Shown piece by piece: positions 29,880 through 41,063 of a stretch of 64,000 bases of DNA. A program made the position numbers and the translations under genes. Under the pieces are notes generated by a model, which saw nothing but the letters and a program-made list of their open reading frames with translations, had not been told where the DNA came from and made no database searches. The stretch's first letter is position 1. The number at the start of each line of letters is the position of its first letter. This stretch comes from Chytriomyces cf. hyalinus JEL632. Its lineage: Eukaryota > Chytridiomycota > Chytridiomycetes > Chytridiales > Chytriomycetaceae. The DNA is taken from contig JAIWWG010000072.1 of assembly GCA_025435555.1 (NCBI GenBank), positions 117,437 through 181,436 of the forward strand, in the 5' to 3' direction.

Positions 29880-32723
29880 TCACATTCGCTGCATCCGTGA
29901 AATCACAAACGCAGCTGCAATCACAATTCCAGCCGATAAAGCAACATTCACAGCCAACGGCGCGTCTCGCAGGAAATCTGCGACAGCCGCCGACGCGCCG
30001 CCTTGTTGAGCGCTTTCAACACTCGAAATGCTGCCTCTCCGTTTACTGCTTTTGGAGGTGGACTTTCCAGCAGCGCCCTCTTTACCTGCTTTTTCCACGG
30101 GAGCAGCAACAGCAACTGTTTCGCCCACGTGCAGAATCAACCGCTCCCATCCAAATCGTCTCGCCATACCAACAGCTTCTTCGACATCCGCGTTGCTTCC
30201 AAGAAGCACCAAATCTCCGTCTTCATCTTCGTAGCTGACGACCATGGCGGACCCGCCGCTGCCAGTTTTGGTTCGAATCGTGGAATAAATGTCAGAGATT
30301 TGTGAACTGGAGCTGGTAAAACGGTGAACTTTTCCGCTTCGTTTGTCACGCAGCTTGTACCCAAATTGGGATGCGTCCATTCCGCCAGAAAAAATGGTTG
30401 ACGCGGGTGGAAGAGCAGATTGTTGGTATTGTTGTTGTTGGTATTGTTGCTGGTATTGTTGTTGGTGCTGTTGTGGTGGTTGTTGCTGCTGCTGCTGCTG
30501 TTGAAACTGATGTTGTGGTGGAGATTGTTGTGCAGAAAAGTGATTCACTGCTGCAGAATTATTGCTGAAAAGAGAGTGACGACCACCAGACGGCCGCGGC
30601 AGAGAAATATGGGTTGCTTGAGGACTGGTATGCGGGAATAAACTGTTGGATGAGACGGAGCGATGGTCATCCTCCATTGAGGCATGCGACTCAGTCTCGA
30701 CAACAGATCCTGCATTGAATGTCGAATTCCAGAAGCGGTTCCACATGGGCCCATCGCCAGTGACGCTTGTTGTGACTGCTGCATCCGCGCTTTCGCCATC
30801 ATTGGATGTCTCTTTGTTCATCTACGTTGAGTGAGTTAGACGCGTTCGATAGATTCTTTGAGAGTAGGAGTACCAAATAGTTGAGCATTCCCATAGTCAG
30901 AGTCAGCACATCTACGAGACCAACAGGAGTTTCATCCTCAACAACAGGCAAGTGCAGGTAGTGACCGACTAAAACGGATCGCAAGAGAATTAGACAAGCA
31001 TTCATCGTTTGAGGCAGGACTTTTACCATGCAATTTTTTCAACGCTTCAAGAATAGAAACAGAGGAATCCACGGAATCTGGGTGTGGCGTCATGACACGC
31101 ACAACTGATGTGACGGAGGGATCCAAACCAGCAGCAATTACTCTCAAAACAATATCTTGCAATTAAGAGTGTCATTTTAGGATAAACGAAGGCATGGATC
31201 GTCAATCGAAAAAAGGGAAACTCACCTTTCGTCGTAAAGATACCACCCAGCTTATCCTCAACCCCGTTTCCCGAACTCAGAACTAACACGGCAGTTTGAT
31301 GACACTGCTTCATCACTTTCGCCGCATCTCGCACAGTCGCTCGAATGCCAACTTCAGGCATTTCTCCCCCTTGCTTTGTGAGAATCGAATGCAAATCCGG
31401 ACATCCATGCTGAGATCGAACCAATCCCACTTGTTCGGTATCCAAATGTCCGCGTCGTTCGAGTGCTTCCATTGCAGCCACAATGTTGGCGTCTTCAAGA
31501 ACCTTTTTTTCCAAATCGTCCAAACGATCAAACACGCATTTTGTGATGTCCAAGAGCCCAACAACGTTTGTTGACGTTGCTGCTGTAGAGTCTATATTTT
31601 TTTTTTCATGCAATTCGCGCATAATTTGAAAGCAGAAAAAATGATGGATGGGGTAAGCAAATTGTGTAGTTTGCGGAAGAATGATTAGAACAAACCAATT
31701 TCGGATCCTCCTTCCATATGGCCGTCGTCTTCTTCAGCCGAAATCACCGGCAAGTGCCTGAATCGCCTGGACACCATCACCGACAAGGCTTCATTTCGAG
31801 GACCTTTATCCAACACGGCGACTGGATTACGCGTCATGCATTGGCTTACAGTTGTGCTGCGAAGGTCCAATCCTTCCGCTACAACGCGGAATGCAATATC
31901 TGTTTTGGAAGAGGAACGAAAAACACGTTTTGTTTTAGTGAGCTATTTGAAGTTTTTTTATGGTTGAGAAGTGGTTTGGAACCTTTATCCGTGAGGATTC
32001 CGCTCAGTTGGCCCTCTTCATTCACGACGAGAACTGCGTCGGCGCGTTTTGCGGCCATCAACTGGGCAGCCTGAAAAAACAAAATGGTTGGTTACACAGT
32101 GAAATATGACTGTTGACGCATCATGTATGCGCAGGAAAAAAAAAAAAATTTGATGCAGGTTCAAAAAGTCCGAACAACGAATTCTTCCGTCATTCCACCC
32201 CCGATCATATCGTTTAAAATCTATCTGATGCCTCCCTCGCCATCAAAAATAGCCAATATCGGAGAGAGCGAACAAGTACCTGCACGATTCGAGCTGTTTC
32301 GAGGACAGTGATTGCCTGAACGGGTTTAAGAGACGCCACCGTATTCGAGTATCCTTTCGGTCGTCTATTAACGGGTGGAGTTTGGGTAATGGGAGTGACG
32401 GAAGCGACAGACATGCGCTTCGAGGGGACCTTTCTTGACAACTGAACAACGGGTCGAAATTGAGAATAAAAAAACCGTGAATACGATGGAATGGGGAGTA
32501 TTGGTACCTCTGTCTCTGCCTTCTTTCTGATGGAATCGTCTCTTCTTGAGGTGCGTGATCTGTGTATTGTGCCTTGCTGGTCGCGCAGTCCCTGCAGCGA
32601 GGGAGCAGATTGTGGCATGGATTGAGACATTGTGCGAGTTGGTGCTGGGACGGCCGCTGGGGTGGAAGGGGTCTGTGTTTGAGGTTGGGGTGTTTGGGTC
32701 GACGACAGCATCTCAATTTCCAT
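29880..32723 (-). CDS. CBS-PB1 domain membrane-anchored protein (S. pombe Mug70-like)
   Basis: Eight exons (32508-32723, 32280-32441, 31983-32070, 31696-31899, 31226-31591, 31027-31155, 30874-30968, 29880-30821) join in frame to 733 residues. Four CBS modules are visible as two pairs: VASLKPVQAITVLETARIVQ with ADAVLVVNEEGQLSGILTDK; STTVSQCMTRNPVAVLD with FRHLPVISAEEDDG then VVGLLDITKCVFDRL; IRATVRDAAKVMKQCHQTAV; and VVRVMTPHPDSVDSS with HYLHLPVVEDETPVGLVDVL. A PB1 domain (KLRDKRSGKVHRFTSSSSQI, SYEDEDGDLVLLGSNADVEE) lies near 570-655 and a C-terminal hydrophobic anchor at about 711-730. CBS pairs usually sense adenine nucleotides and PB1 mediates heterodimerisation. Between CBS4 and PB1 is a glutamine tract. 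The role is unproven; the architecture is conserved in fungi. Confidence 0.88.
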
Positions 32724-33363
32724 GCTTTTATAAATATTGTGTTCAATGTAAATATTTAAATATTCCAACAACTTGTTTATCCTCTTTGTTGTAGTTAACA
32801 TGCTATTTTGTTCAGTCTTCGCACAGTTTCTTTTGTGAGGAAGCAGAGTTGCGCCGAGTGCATGCGAGATCTCAGCTGTGCAAAAAAATTACGCGTGTCC
32901 GAGAGACGGGAGGGGAGGGACACTTGTCGACGCAGTGCCACTCTGTCCACGCAGCCAGCGCATGCATCCCAACGCAGAGTACAGACCCAGAGAGCGCCTC
33001 AACAAGCCCCGCAATCCCAAACACACACAAACACAAAGACACGACGGCATTAATAACTCGTGTGGCGCCCATTTCTAATCGACCCAATCCCGCGAACAAG
33101 TGGACCCACCACTCCCACCGCCCCCATCCGCCTCCCAGCACAGGACATTACATGCATACCAATACAGCACACTGCACGTACACCAACACACACACCATCA
33201 CACACGCGGGCATAACAGAGAAAAGCCGCCAAAGGCACACGTACTAAAATTTTCGGACTGTGTTTCACACGCTGAAAAATGCGTTTCGCTTTTTTCTTCA
33301 CTTGATGCCTCCCCCTCTCCAAGAGAAATCTAAAAATATCTCTCCTCCAAATCAAACAAACAA
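32724..33363. other. Divergent promoter region
   Basis: Separates the CBS-PB1 gene and the calmodulin-like gene. It contains CA-rich stretches (33000-33240, ACACACAAACACAAAG type). No gene or clear TATA box. Confidence 0.4.
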
Positions 33364-33816
33364 ATGGCCGCCCAACTCACCGAAGAGCAGACCCTCCACT
33401 TCCAAGAAGCCTTCTCCCTCTTTGCCAAGAACGGCTCTACTATCTCTGCCAAGGACCTCGGTGATGTCTTCCGCACTGTCGGCCAGTCCGTCAGCGACGA
33501 TGTTCTTGCCGAGATGATCAAGGCTGTGGACACCAAGGGCAAGGGCTCTGTCGATGTCAACGAATTCCTGGCCATGATGGCGTCGCACCCAGCCAGCGCT
33601 GAGGCTGAGGAGGAGCTGAAGGAGGCTTTCCGGGTGTTTGACAAGGCGGGAAGCGGATTCATTACCAGCTCCGACTTTAGCCACGTGATGAACAACTTCC
33701 TGGGGGAGAAGGTGACCTCTTCTGAGGTGGATGAGATGGTTCAGGACTGCGACGTTGACGGGGACGGACGCATCAACTACGAAGAGTTTGTGAAGATGAT
33801 GCTGCCCAAGCACTGA
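33364..33816 (+). CDS. Divergent calmodulin-like EF-hand protein
   Basis: 150 residues, intronless. The start [16 protein letters not shown] and the spacing of four EF-hands match calmodulin. Loop 4 ([12 protein letters not shown]) keeps all calcium ligands. Loop 1 ([11 protein letters not shown]) has lost its first aspartate and one residue, loop 2 ([12 protein letters not shown]) has Lys at positions 3 and 5, and loop 3 ([12 protein letters not shown]) has Ala and Ser at 3 and 5 and Asp at 12. Only the fourth site should bind calcium well, so this is not canonical calmodulin; a myosin light chain-like or specialised sensor role is more likely. Confidence 0.88.
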   Translation: MAAQLTEEQTLHFQEAFSLFAKNGSTISAKDLGDVFRTVGQSVSDDVLAEMIKAVDTKGKGSVDVNEFLAMMASHPASAEAEEELKEAFRVFDKAGSGFITSSDFSHVMNNFLGEKVTSSEVDEMVQDCDVDGDGRINYEEFVKMMLPKH

Positions 33817-34287
33817 TGGACCGACTCTTCTTTTTTTTTTTCATGTCAAGCACCACGAGCCTGAGTCTATTAAAATCACACACGTTTCCTCATTCGATTG
33901 ATTCGATTGTTTGTGTTTGTCCAATTTAAATTTATTTAACGGATCAGACCCCTTTCCAGACCCCCCTTTCTTTGGATAAGAATGTTAAATTTGTAATTGG
34001 CAGATACCCCCCTCCTCCCTTGGCACTTGGCACTCTGACACATGGATTACTAATCACTCCTTTTCAGAGAGAGACTCCTCTTCCATGCGTGCATGCATTA
34101 TCGGACAACTGCGAAAGTGAACGCATGAATTATTTGGTCCGAACAACAAAAACAGAAAACAAATAAAAGGACGCGTTTTTCTTCAAAAACACTGCCAAAA
34201 AACAAAGCGCGCGTTTTGAATTCTGATCGAAAATCAACATTTCTTTTACTCTGCTCAGTTTGCTCAACAATCACTCGCAAAAAAGAC
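33817..34287. other. Intergenic interval
   Basis: 3' flanks of two convergent genes; T10 run near 33831, otherwise nothing. Confidence 0.5.
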
Positions 34288-35175
34288 TTAAGTAGTCATA
34301 TCTCGAGTACCGGCACTAGTAGGCCTGACAATCAACACCCCAACGCCCACACTGGTACCATTTGGCTTCACCCCGCGAACCCGATGCAACACAATCTTCA
34401 TCCCCAACAACGACAACACACACCCACTCGCAAAGGACTGTGCAACAGCAACAACCACCATCTGCAGATCCGCGTCACTGATACAAACACCAATCACATA
34501 CATTGACATGCAAGAAAAGTTCCAAAAACTTGAAGAGATGCCAAACATGGCAATCCACTGAAACCGCGTGTCTCCCTCCGCATTTAACCCTGCACCACGC
34601 AAATACTTGCTAAACGCTGCAATAAACATGAAATCCAACAGTGTACTGCAGACTGCCAAGATGCCAAACAAGATTTCCCTCACGTTCAAAAATCCGTGAT
34701 TCATGTAACCAGGATCAATCATGAGAGCAATCGCAGGGACAACCGGTGCATATATAAACACGCATAGGATCATGAGCGTGCGTTCGAGAAGCTTGAAATG
34801 CTCTTTGAAAATGAGGCGAATGATTTTGAACGACCTCCACCAGGAAAATAAAAAGTTTGCGTGAACTGCCAGTGCGAGTGAGAGGTCGGGTCCAAAATAG
34901 AGACTGGGCGGGATTTCGTGTCCATGTAAAATGAGAGTGTGCGACTTTGCATTGCACAGGTAAAAGCTAATGAGCGCCAGCATCCCGATAAAAAGCGTGC
35001 AGTTGAGATGCGTGAATAGCGAGGTCAAAGCTACTTTCTTTGACGACTGAATCGTTTCGCAGACAAGAACTTGATACGCGAAAAGAAGGACGCAGCCGGC
35101 CTGTATGCTCGCACAAGTGTAGTTGATGACGGTCACTTTTTGTAAAGCTGTTGCCGAGAATGGATTGTCGGCCAT
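34288..35175 (-). CDS. Orphan seven-helix membrane protein
   Basis: 295 residues, intronless. Seven hydrophobic segments can be counted (for example CASIQAGCVLLFAYQVLVC, LFIGMLALISFYLC, LMILCVFIYAPVVPAIALMI, ILFGILAVCSTLLDFMFIAA, VVVAVAQSFASGCVLSLLGM) with short loops and a hydrophilic C-terminal tail. The N terminus MADNPFSATALQKVTVINYT has no cleavable signal. The topology is receptor-like, but I see no class-defining motif. A second protein of similar build lies at 43982-45271. Confidence 0.7.
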   Translation of the reverse strand: MADNPFSATALQKVTVINYTCASIQAGCVLLFAYQVLVCETIQSSKKVALTSLFTHLNCTLFIGMLALISFYLCNAKSHTLILHGHEIPPSLYFGPDLSLALAVHANFLFSWWRSFKIIRLIFKEHFKLLERTLMILCVFIYAPVVPAIALMIDPGYMNHGFLNVREILFGILAVCSTLLDFMFIAAFSKYLRGAGLNAEGDTRFQWIAMFGISSSFWNFSCMSMYVIGVCISDADLQMVVVAVAQSFASGCVLSLLGMKIVLHRVRGVKPNGTSVGVGVLIVRPTSAGTRDMTT

Positions 35176-35694
35176 TCCCTGTCTTGTCTAGTTTGAAGGG
35201 ATTTACAGCGGTGGTTTATTTCTTGCGTCGATTTATGTAAGTGAGAATATGTCACTCTGTCATCAACTAGATGTCAATCAGAGAGTGATGCTGAAATAGT
35301 GCAGTTTGGTGTACCTGTGCATGCTAATGCCCAAATGGAACGAGCGTTATTTATACACTTTTGGATTGGATAACGGAACCGCATGTCATCAGCTGGAGCC
35401 GTGCATTTCTGATCCTTAGTGGTCCAGATATCTGCTTGGGACCACAACAGTCATGAAATCACCAAGTGTTCAATTGTGACAGCCAAGAATTGTTATTCTT
35501 TTTTTTTTTTTTTTTTTTTTTTTGCTCAAGCATGGAACCAACCGCTCCATCGAATCACTGGAAGCGGAGTACCAAGCGAGCGAACTTAGAGGACACAAGC
35601 ACGCGGTATGAATCCCAAATGTGAGGCCGAATGTTGTCAAGATCTTGGAGGAGGAAGGGATATTGGAATGGGGCCTTGACTGACATTTATTTCA
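35176..35694. other. Intergenic interval with a long T run
   Basis: A T run of about 25-30 bases at 35498-35523. The stretch 35530-35640 on the plus strand reads RSIESLEAEYQASELRGHKHAV then stop, unrecognised. No gene supported. Confidence 0.4.
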
Positions 35695-35721
35695 ATTATT
35701 ATTATTATTATTATTATTATT
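35695..35721 (+). repeat. ATT microsatellite, left flank of the MULE
   Basis: About nine ATT units directly abutting the left terminus of the transposon; continues as the same repeat on the right side. Confidence 0.9.
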
Positions 35722-35809
35722 AGGAAAAGTCTATTTGCCCCCCCCAAAATGGTTATTTCCCCCCCCCCCCCCCCCCCCCCCCTGAGTCCGAAACTGCCGT
35801 CGCACAAAT
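35722..35809 (+). repeat. Left terminal inverted repeat of the MULE
   Basis: 88 bp, containing a C8 tract and then a C tract of about 24 bases. The inner 20 bases are CCGAAACTGCCGTCGCACAA. Confidence 0.92.
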
Positions 35810-35827
35810 CATTTTCTTTCACAATAA

Positions 35828-37762
35828 ATGAACCTAGGAGTTTTTCCGGATCGTCAGCAACTTATTGACGCTGTCAAGGCCCATTATATTGCATCAAGCA
35901 TATCTGTCACGCTGCACAAGCGCAGTGACAAGCGACGAGTCATTTTCAAGTGCTATCATGGCGGCAAGTACAGGAACCCATTGCATCTGACAAACGAGTC
36001 TCGACGGCGAAACAGCGCAAGTCGCTTGCTCGGATGTCCTTTCAAGGTTGTTGCAAAACTGCATGTGGCTGGATGGACTGTCATAACTGCTGATGAAACA
36101 CACAACCATGAGCTGCCTTCAAACATTGGCGGGTACTCAACTGTGCGGAAGCTGGCTGCTGATGAAAAGGCTGCAGTGAGGACACTTTCAGATGCTTGCA
36201 TACCAACATCATCTGTCTTGTCATATCTGAGGGCCAACTTTGACAATCAGTGGTCAACTCGAAAGGAGATCAGCAATGAAAAAGCAGCAGCGCGAAGAGA
36301 ATTCCTTGCAGGTCGTTCTTCGATTCAAGCTTTGTTTGATGTAGTAAGCGGCGGTGGATTTCTCTACAAGTTCAAAGTTGATGCTTCTGGATCATTCAAC
36401 GGTCTATTTTTCGCGCACCAATCATCTGCTGATCTTGCGAGGCGCTTTTCAAGCACATTTGTTATGGATTGTACATACGACAAACCGCTTTGGAATGCCA
36501 TTACTGAATATTGTGGGGATCACTGCAACGTACGAGACATTCAATGCTGGATTTGTGTTCATGTGCTCTGAAACAGAATCAGAGTATGTTTGGGCATTGA
36601 CTGCATTTTCAACCATTGTTGTTCCTGGCATCATTGTCACAGATCGCGAATTGTCTTTGATGAGAGCAATAAGAGCTGTATTTCCTTCATTGAACAATTT
36701 TCTTTGCGTTTGGCATGTCAACAAGAATATTGTTGCAAATTGCAAACGACTCGGCTGGTCTGCAGATGAATTTGATGAATTTATGAAAGGGTGGAATGAA
36801 GTGGTGCAAGAACCGGATGTTGATCAGTTCCATGTCAGATGGAATGCATTCAATCACAAGTGGAATGCTACCAATGGAGCAGCAGTTGACTACCTGAATC
36901 GGACCTGGATTGTGCACAAGGAAAAGATCATGCGCTGTTGGACAAATCAGCACCCCCATTTGGAACATCCTCAACGTCAAGAGGGGAAGGGAATCATTTT
37001 GTTATCAAGAGACATCTCAAAATTGCAAATGGTGACCTGCTGATGGTCCTTCAAAACTTGGTGAAACTGCTGGATGCACAATTCACTGCTTTAAACGCGG
37101 CTATGGAAAGCCAGAAACTCGTGATTGCGCATCAACACAATCTACCAATTATGCAGCTGTTGGTGAAAAATATCTCGCAGTTTGCTCTAGACAAACTGCT
37201 GCAACAGTACAATGAATCTCTGAAAATGCAAGCCTTTGATACTTGCAGCGGCGGATTTCGAAGAACATACGGGATCCCATGCAAGCATGAAATTAAAGTC
37301 AGATTGCAGCAAGGAGGTCGATTTTCTGTTGATGACATTCATCAGCAATGGGTCTTGCGACAGAATCCTTTGTTCAGCTCTGCAACCACTTTCCCACCCC
37401 CATCTCCCTCCACTTTGGCACCACTATCACCGCGACGCAACATGATGCAAGCACTTCAGCAGAAATTGTACACAGTTGCTGATGATCAGGTCCCAACCAT
37501 GTTAGTGCAGCTTGAAGAACTGGTCGATCGCCCCGGAATTCCTCTATCCAATCCTGTTCCATTAGCAAAGAAACGCGGTCGCCTGTTGGCTCTATCAAAA
37601 GGGCTAACCAAAGAGATAGATCCCAATTTGAGTATGTTGCTCGGAGGAAGTGCGGCAAATGCGGTGTCATTGGGCACAATGCAAGGACATGCAATCAGTA
37701 AAACATTCTCTGCTCGTGCGTTTCACGCTTGTTTGTTCCCAGTGAATCTTTATTGTGGTTAA
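35828..37762 (+). pseudogene. MULE transposase with two frameshifts
   Basis: Three consecutive frames form one transposase: 35828 to about 36478, about 36478 to 36955, and about 36955 to 37762. The N terminus carries a FAR1/WRKY-GCM1-type zinc module (FKCYHGG..., LGCPFKVVAK, DETHNHELP). The MULE core follows: FVMDCTY (first Asp), IIVTDRELSLMRAI (second Asp), FLCVWHVNKNI, then TSSTSRGEGNHFVIKRHL and a late RRTYGIPCKHEI, a SWIM-like end. The shifts occur after CTY and in a C5 run (HPH/PPFG). As read it cannot give one protein, so it is either inactive or carries sequencing errors in short homopolymers. Confidence 0.88.
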
Positions 37763-37764
37763 TA

Positions 37765-38036
<272 letters not shown>

Positions 38037-38273
38037 TTCTGCGGCGTTTTGGTTTGGAAATATTGGCGCTGGTGGTATGAGGGCCGGAGGTGCCTGCGTT
38101 CGAATCTTGGCGCGCTTAAAGCAAGTCATCAACGAGAGAATGTCAAAGATCACGAGTCGGAAACGTTGTTGAGGCAAGTCTCATCGCATGTTTGACAGAT
38201 TCGAAACTCTCGACGCCGTTTGAGCTTGGCAACACACCAAAAGTGCAGAAATATTTTTTGTCCGCAAAATCAC

Positions 38274-39551
38274 ATGCGGAATGTCGCCGTGTACATCCAC
38301 TGGCCCTTCTGCCTAAAACTATGCCCGTACTGCTCATTCAACAAGCAGCGCTTGCCTCGCTCAGCCACGACCCGCTTCGAAACAGAAACAAGACTATGCA
38401 ACGCCATCGAGCGAGACCTCGCATCCGAACTCACTCTCCTTTCACAAAGAAACCCGTCCACGCACATCAACATCTCATCCCTCCACTTTGGCGGTGGAAC
38501 TCCGTCTCTAATGCCGCCTGATTGGATCCAAACAATCCTACACCGCTTACAGTCCACGCACGATTCCATATCCACAGCACCAAACCTCGAAGTTGCGCTC
38601 GAATCATCTCCATCCAGTCTCACACTCGACAACTTGCACCGCTTTAAACAAGCAGGCGTCACGCGCGTTTCGATTGGGATCCAAAGTCTACGAGATGGAC
38701 ATTTGAAGTTTTTGGGTCGAGATCATTCGGCCGAGTCGGCGCTCGAATCTGTGAGACACGCGCTGAAAGTTTTCAATGGAGAAAGGGATGTTGTTTCGGT
38801 GGATCTCATGTATGGCCTGCCGGGGCAGATTGTTTCTGAGTGGGAGGCGGATGTTTGTAAAGTGCTGAACGTGTTTGATGAAGCGAAAACTGTTGGGGGA
38901 GGCGGCCGCCATTTTTCCGCATATCAGTTGACATACGAACCTGGGACACCGTTGTGGCGGGATGTAAAACGGCAAGGGATTCTGGACCAGGTTGTGAAGC
39001 CATCGGATGCGGCAGCTGAAATGTACGAGGCCGTTTTGAAGATTTGCGATGCTACAAACAGCGGAATGCAGCAGTACGAAGTGAGCAATTTCGCGCAAAA
39101 AGGTTGCGAAAGCCGGCACAATTTGGCGTATTGGCGCGGATGGGATTACATTGGCGTTGGACCTGGCGCACACGGTCGATGGTCCGATCACAACACAAAA
39201 ACACGGTATCGCAGTGCAAAAGTTGCTGGCGTGGAGAGCTACATTGAGCAATGTCTTGTCAAAGGACACGGAACGCAAACGCTTACTGAAATGACACTCC
39301 ATGAAAGCGCCAAGGAGCTGATGGTGCTGGGTCTTCGCGTGAAGGAGGGGCTGGACTTGGACAAGCTGAGCGAACTCAATTTCGGGAATAATGTCAGAGA
39401 TGCTCTTGATTGGGATGCGGTTTCAAGGTTTGCTGATATGGGGTTGCTCGAGTTTTCAGACTCGGGAAAATCAGTTTTGAGGCCAACTTCAAAGGGATTG
39501 GCTGTGATTGACGTGATTCTATCTGATATCCTGGTGTCAATAAAGCGGTGA
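38274..39551 (+). CDS. RSAD1: HemW/RSAD1-type radical SAM protein (coproporphyrinogen oxidase-like)
   Basis: 426 residues from the ATG at 38274. The radical-SAM cluster motif is FCLKLCPYCSF (C-x3-C-x2-C), placed after VAVYIHWP as in HemN/HemW. FGGGTPSLM, RVSIGIQSLRDGHLKFLGR, VDLMYGLPGQ, YQLTYEPGTPLW, HNLAYWRGWDYIGVGPGAHG and LRVKEGL are family landmarks. HemW proteins are heme chaperones of mitochondria or bacteria rather than true oxidases. The ATG leaves only five residues before the core and no mitochondrial presequence. The frame is open back to 38196, and an arginine-rich ATG frame from 38078 (MRAGGACVRILARLKQ) could be a spliced leader exon. The MULE lies 430 bp upstream. Confidence 0.9.
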   Translation: MRNVAVYIHWPFCLKLCPYCSFNKQRLPRSATTRFETETRLCNAIERDLASELTLLSQRNPSTHINISSLHFGGGTPSLMPPDWIQTILHRLQSTHDSISTAPNLEVALESSPSSLTLDNLHRFKQAGVTRVSIGIQSLRDGHLKFLGRDHSAESALESVRHALKVFNGERDVVSVDLMYGLPGQIVSEWEADVCKVLNVFDEAKTVGGGGRHFSAYQLTYEPGTPLWRDVKRQGILDQVVKPSDAAAEMYEAVLKICDATNSGMQQYEVSNFAQKGCESRHNLAYWRGWDYIGVGPGAHGRWSDHNTKTRYRSAKVAGVESYIEQCLVKGHGTQTLTEMTLHESAKELMVLGLRVKEGLDLDKLSELNFGNNVRDALDWDAVSRFADMGLLEFSDSGKSVLRPTSKGLAVIDVILSDILVSIKR

Positions 39552-39991
39552 CTTTCAGCAAGCAACTTTGTGATCTTGCATCGTGTTTTTTGTTTGCCCA
39601 CTGAAACCGCGTTTTAAATCGCGTAGCTGTTAAGAAACAGTTAAACGTATGAAATGGGGAGGTGGAACAGTGTTGTGTTTTCATTAATTCTTGGTTTTCC
39701 TCCCCTGCGCAAAAAAAGAAATAAGGTGGCAAAAGAAGAATAAGACTGGAATGTGAAATTAAGAATTTGAAATCAGAGGCGAGCGACGAAGGGATGGGGG
39801 GTGTTGGTAAAGGGGTTTGCAGACTCATCCATGGATCGAGAGTATCAACGCAATAACGAACAGGAGATAAACTAAAATGAAATGAACAAGTAAAATAAAT
39901 CATAGATGCAGGCAAGGAGCGACACCTTCCTTTCCATCCAAAAATGTTTGTTTCAAAAAGAGCAGGAAAAAAAAAATGTCAAAAAAAAATA
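39552..39991. other. Intergenic interval between convergent genes
   Basis: 3' flanks only; A-rich near 39965. Nothing else seen. Confidence 0.5.
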
Positions 39992-40417
39992 TCAAATAAT
40001 AACACAATCTTTTCCCTTCCCTTTCCCCGGCCTAGTTGATGAACCGCTTTGTCTCCTACGAATGTGTTTGTTGCTTGACCCTGCAGCAAGAGCAGCGCGC
40101 ATTCCATGTTCAAAGACTTCTCGGACACCTTCCTGTTTTCTTGCTGAGCATTCAACGTAACGGTACGCGCCGATTTTTGCTGCAAGATCTCGCCCCTGTG
40201 GGTTCAACGAGAAGGAGTGAGGTATTTCAGCAACTCGTGCCGATCACAATTGTGAATTTTGTTTTTACCTGAGCCGCTTCAATGGGGGATTGCCCGTTTT
40301 TGGCAAGTGTTGCCATTACGGCAGGATCATTTCGAAGATCCGTTTTCAGTGCGACCAACAGGAAAGGTGTGCCTTTGCAGTAATGGACGACTTCTGGTAG
40401 CCACTGTGTGTAAATTA

Positions 40418-40457
<40 letters not shown>

Positions 40458-41063
40458 GAGTAAAGAAAGGTTGTCAGCCAAATGGAGTTTCGACAGAGTG
40501 ATAGTATATGCGTCCCAGTCCTCCAAATCACTTGATGCATGCGTCCAAAACAGACACACACAAGTCCGCCCATGAGGTGAATTGGATGTCCAATCAAGTT
40601 TGGTGTTCATTCCGTCACACCAAAATTCCCACAGACCATCAAAGCTCTTTCAAAAACAAACAGAACATACTTGTGTCCGAATGTTGTCAAAGGAATCAGG
40701 GATATCGACAGAGTAGCAAATGAGAATAACGTCCGAATCAGGATACGAGAGCGGCCGCAGTCGACTGTAGTCCTCTTGGCCGGCCGTATCCCAGAGTGCA
40801 AGCAGGTAACTCCGGCCGTCGATCTGAATGTCGGTTACTTGGTTCTCAAAGACTGTGGGGACGTAGACCTGCAAAAAGAGGGGAAAAGGGTGAGTCTGGG
40901 GGGGGGGGGGGGGGGGGGGGTGACAGCTGTTCAATAAGGGATCACACCACACCTCTGGAAACTCGCCCTTGGTGTAGACAAAGAGCATGCATGTCTTGCC
41001 AGTGTATCCGTCTCCGACAACGACAAACTTCTTTTTGGGAAGGTTGGCATCTCCGGCGAGCAT
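39992..41063 (-). CDS. Rho-family GTPase, copy 1 (unusual P-loop)
   Basis: Exons 40953-41063, 40671-40868, 40269-40403 and 39992-40195 give 215 residues. G1 is GDGYTGKT, where Rho proteins normally have GDGACGKT or GDGAVGKT; switch I is YVPTVFEN, G3 is [18 protein letters not shown]4 is ALKTDLRND within the Rho insert region, G5 is ECSAR. It ends in a basic stretch and the CAAX box CVII, so it should be prenylated and membrane-bound. Tyrosine at the position of Ala13 and Thr at 14 may alter nucleotide handling. Two introns contain long homopolymers (A run near 40420-40454, G run near 40901-40920). An upstream in-frame ATG at 41123 is possible but would add atypical residues. Confidence 0.92.
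40420..40454 (+). repeat. Poly-A tract inside a Rho-1 intron
   Basis: About 35 A residues on the plus strand (T on the gene strand, upstream of the acceptor of exon 3). Confidence 0.85.

Noticed and set aside
30420-30641. Leucine/valine-rich plus-strand frames
   Set aside because: Antisense of the glutamine tract in the CBS-PB1 gene.
38080-38120. tRNA-like GTTCGAATC motif
   Set aside because: No acceptor, D or anticodon stem can be built around it.
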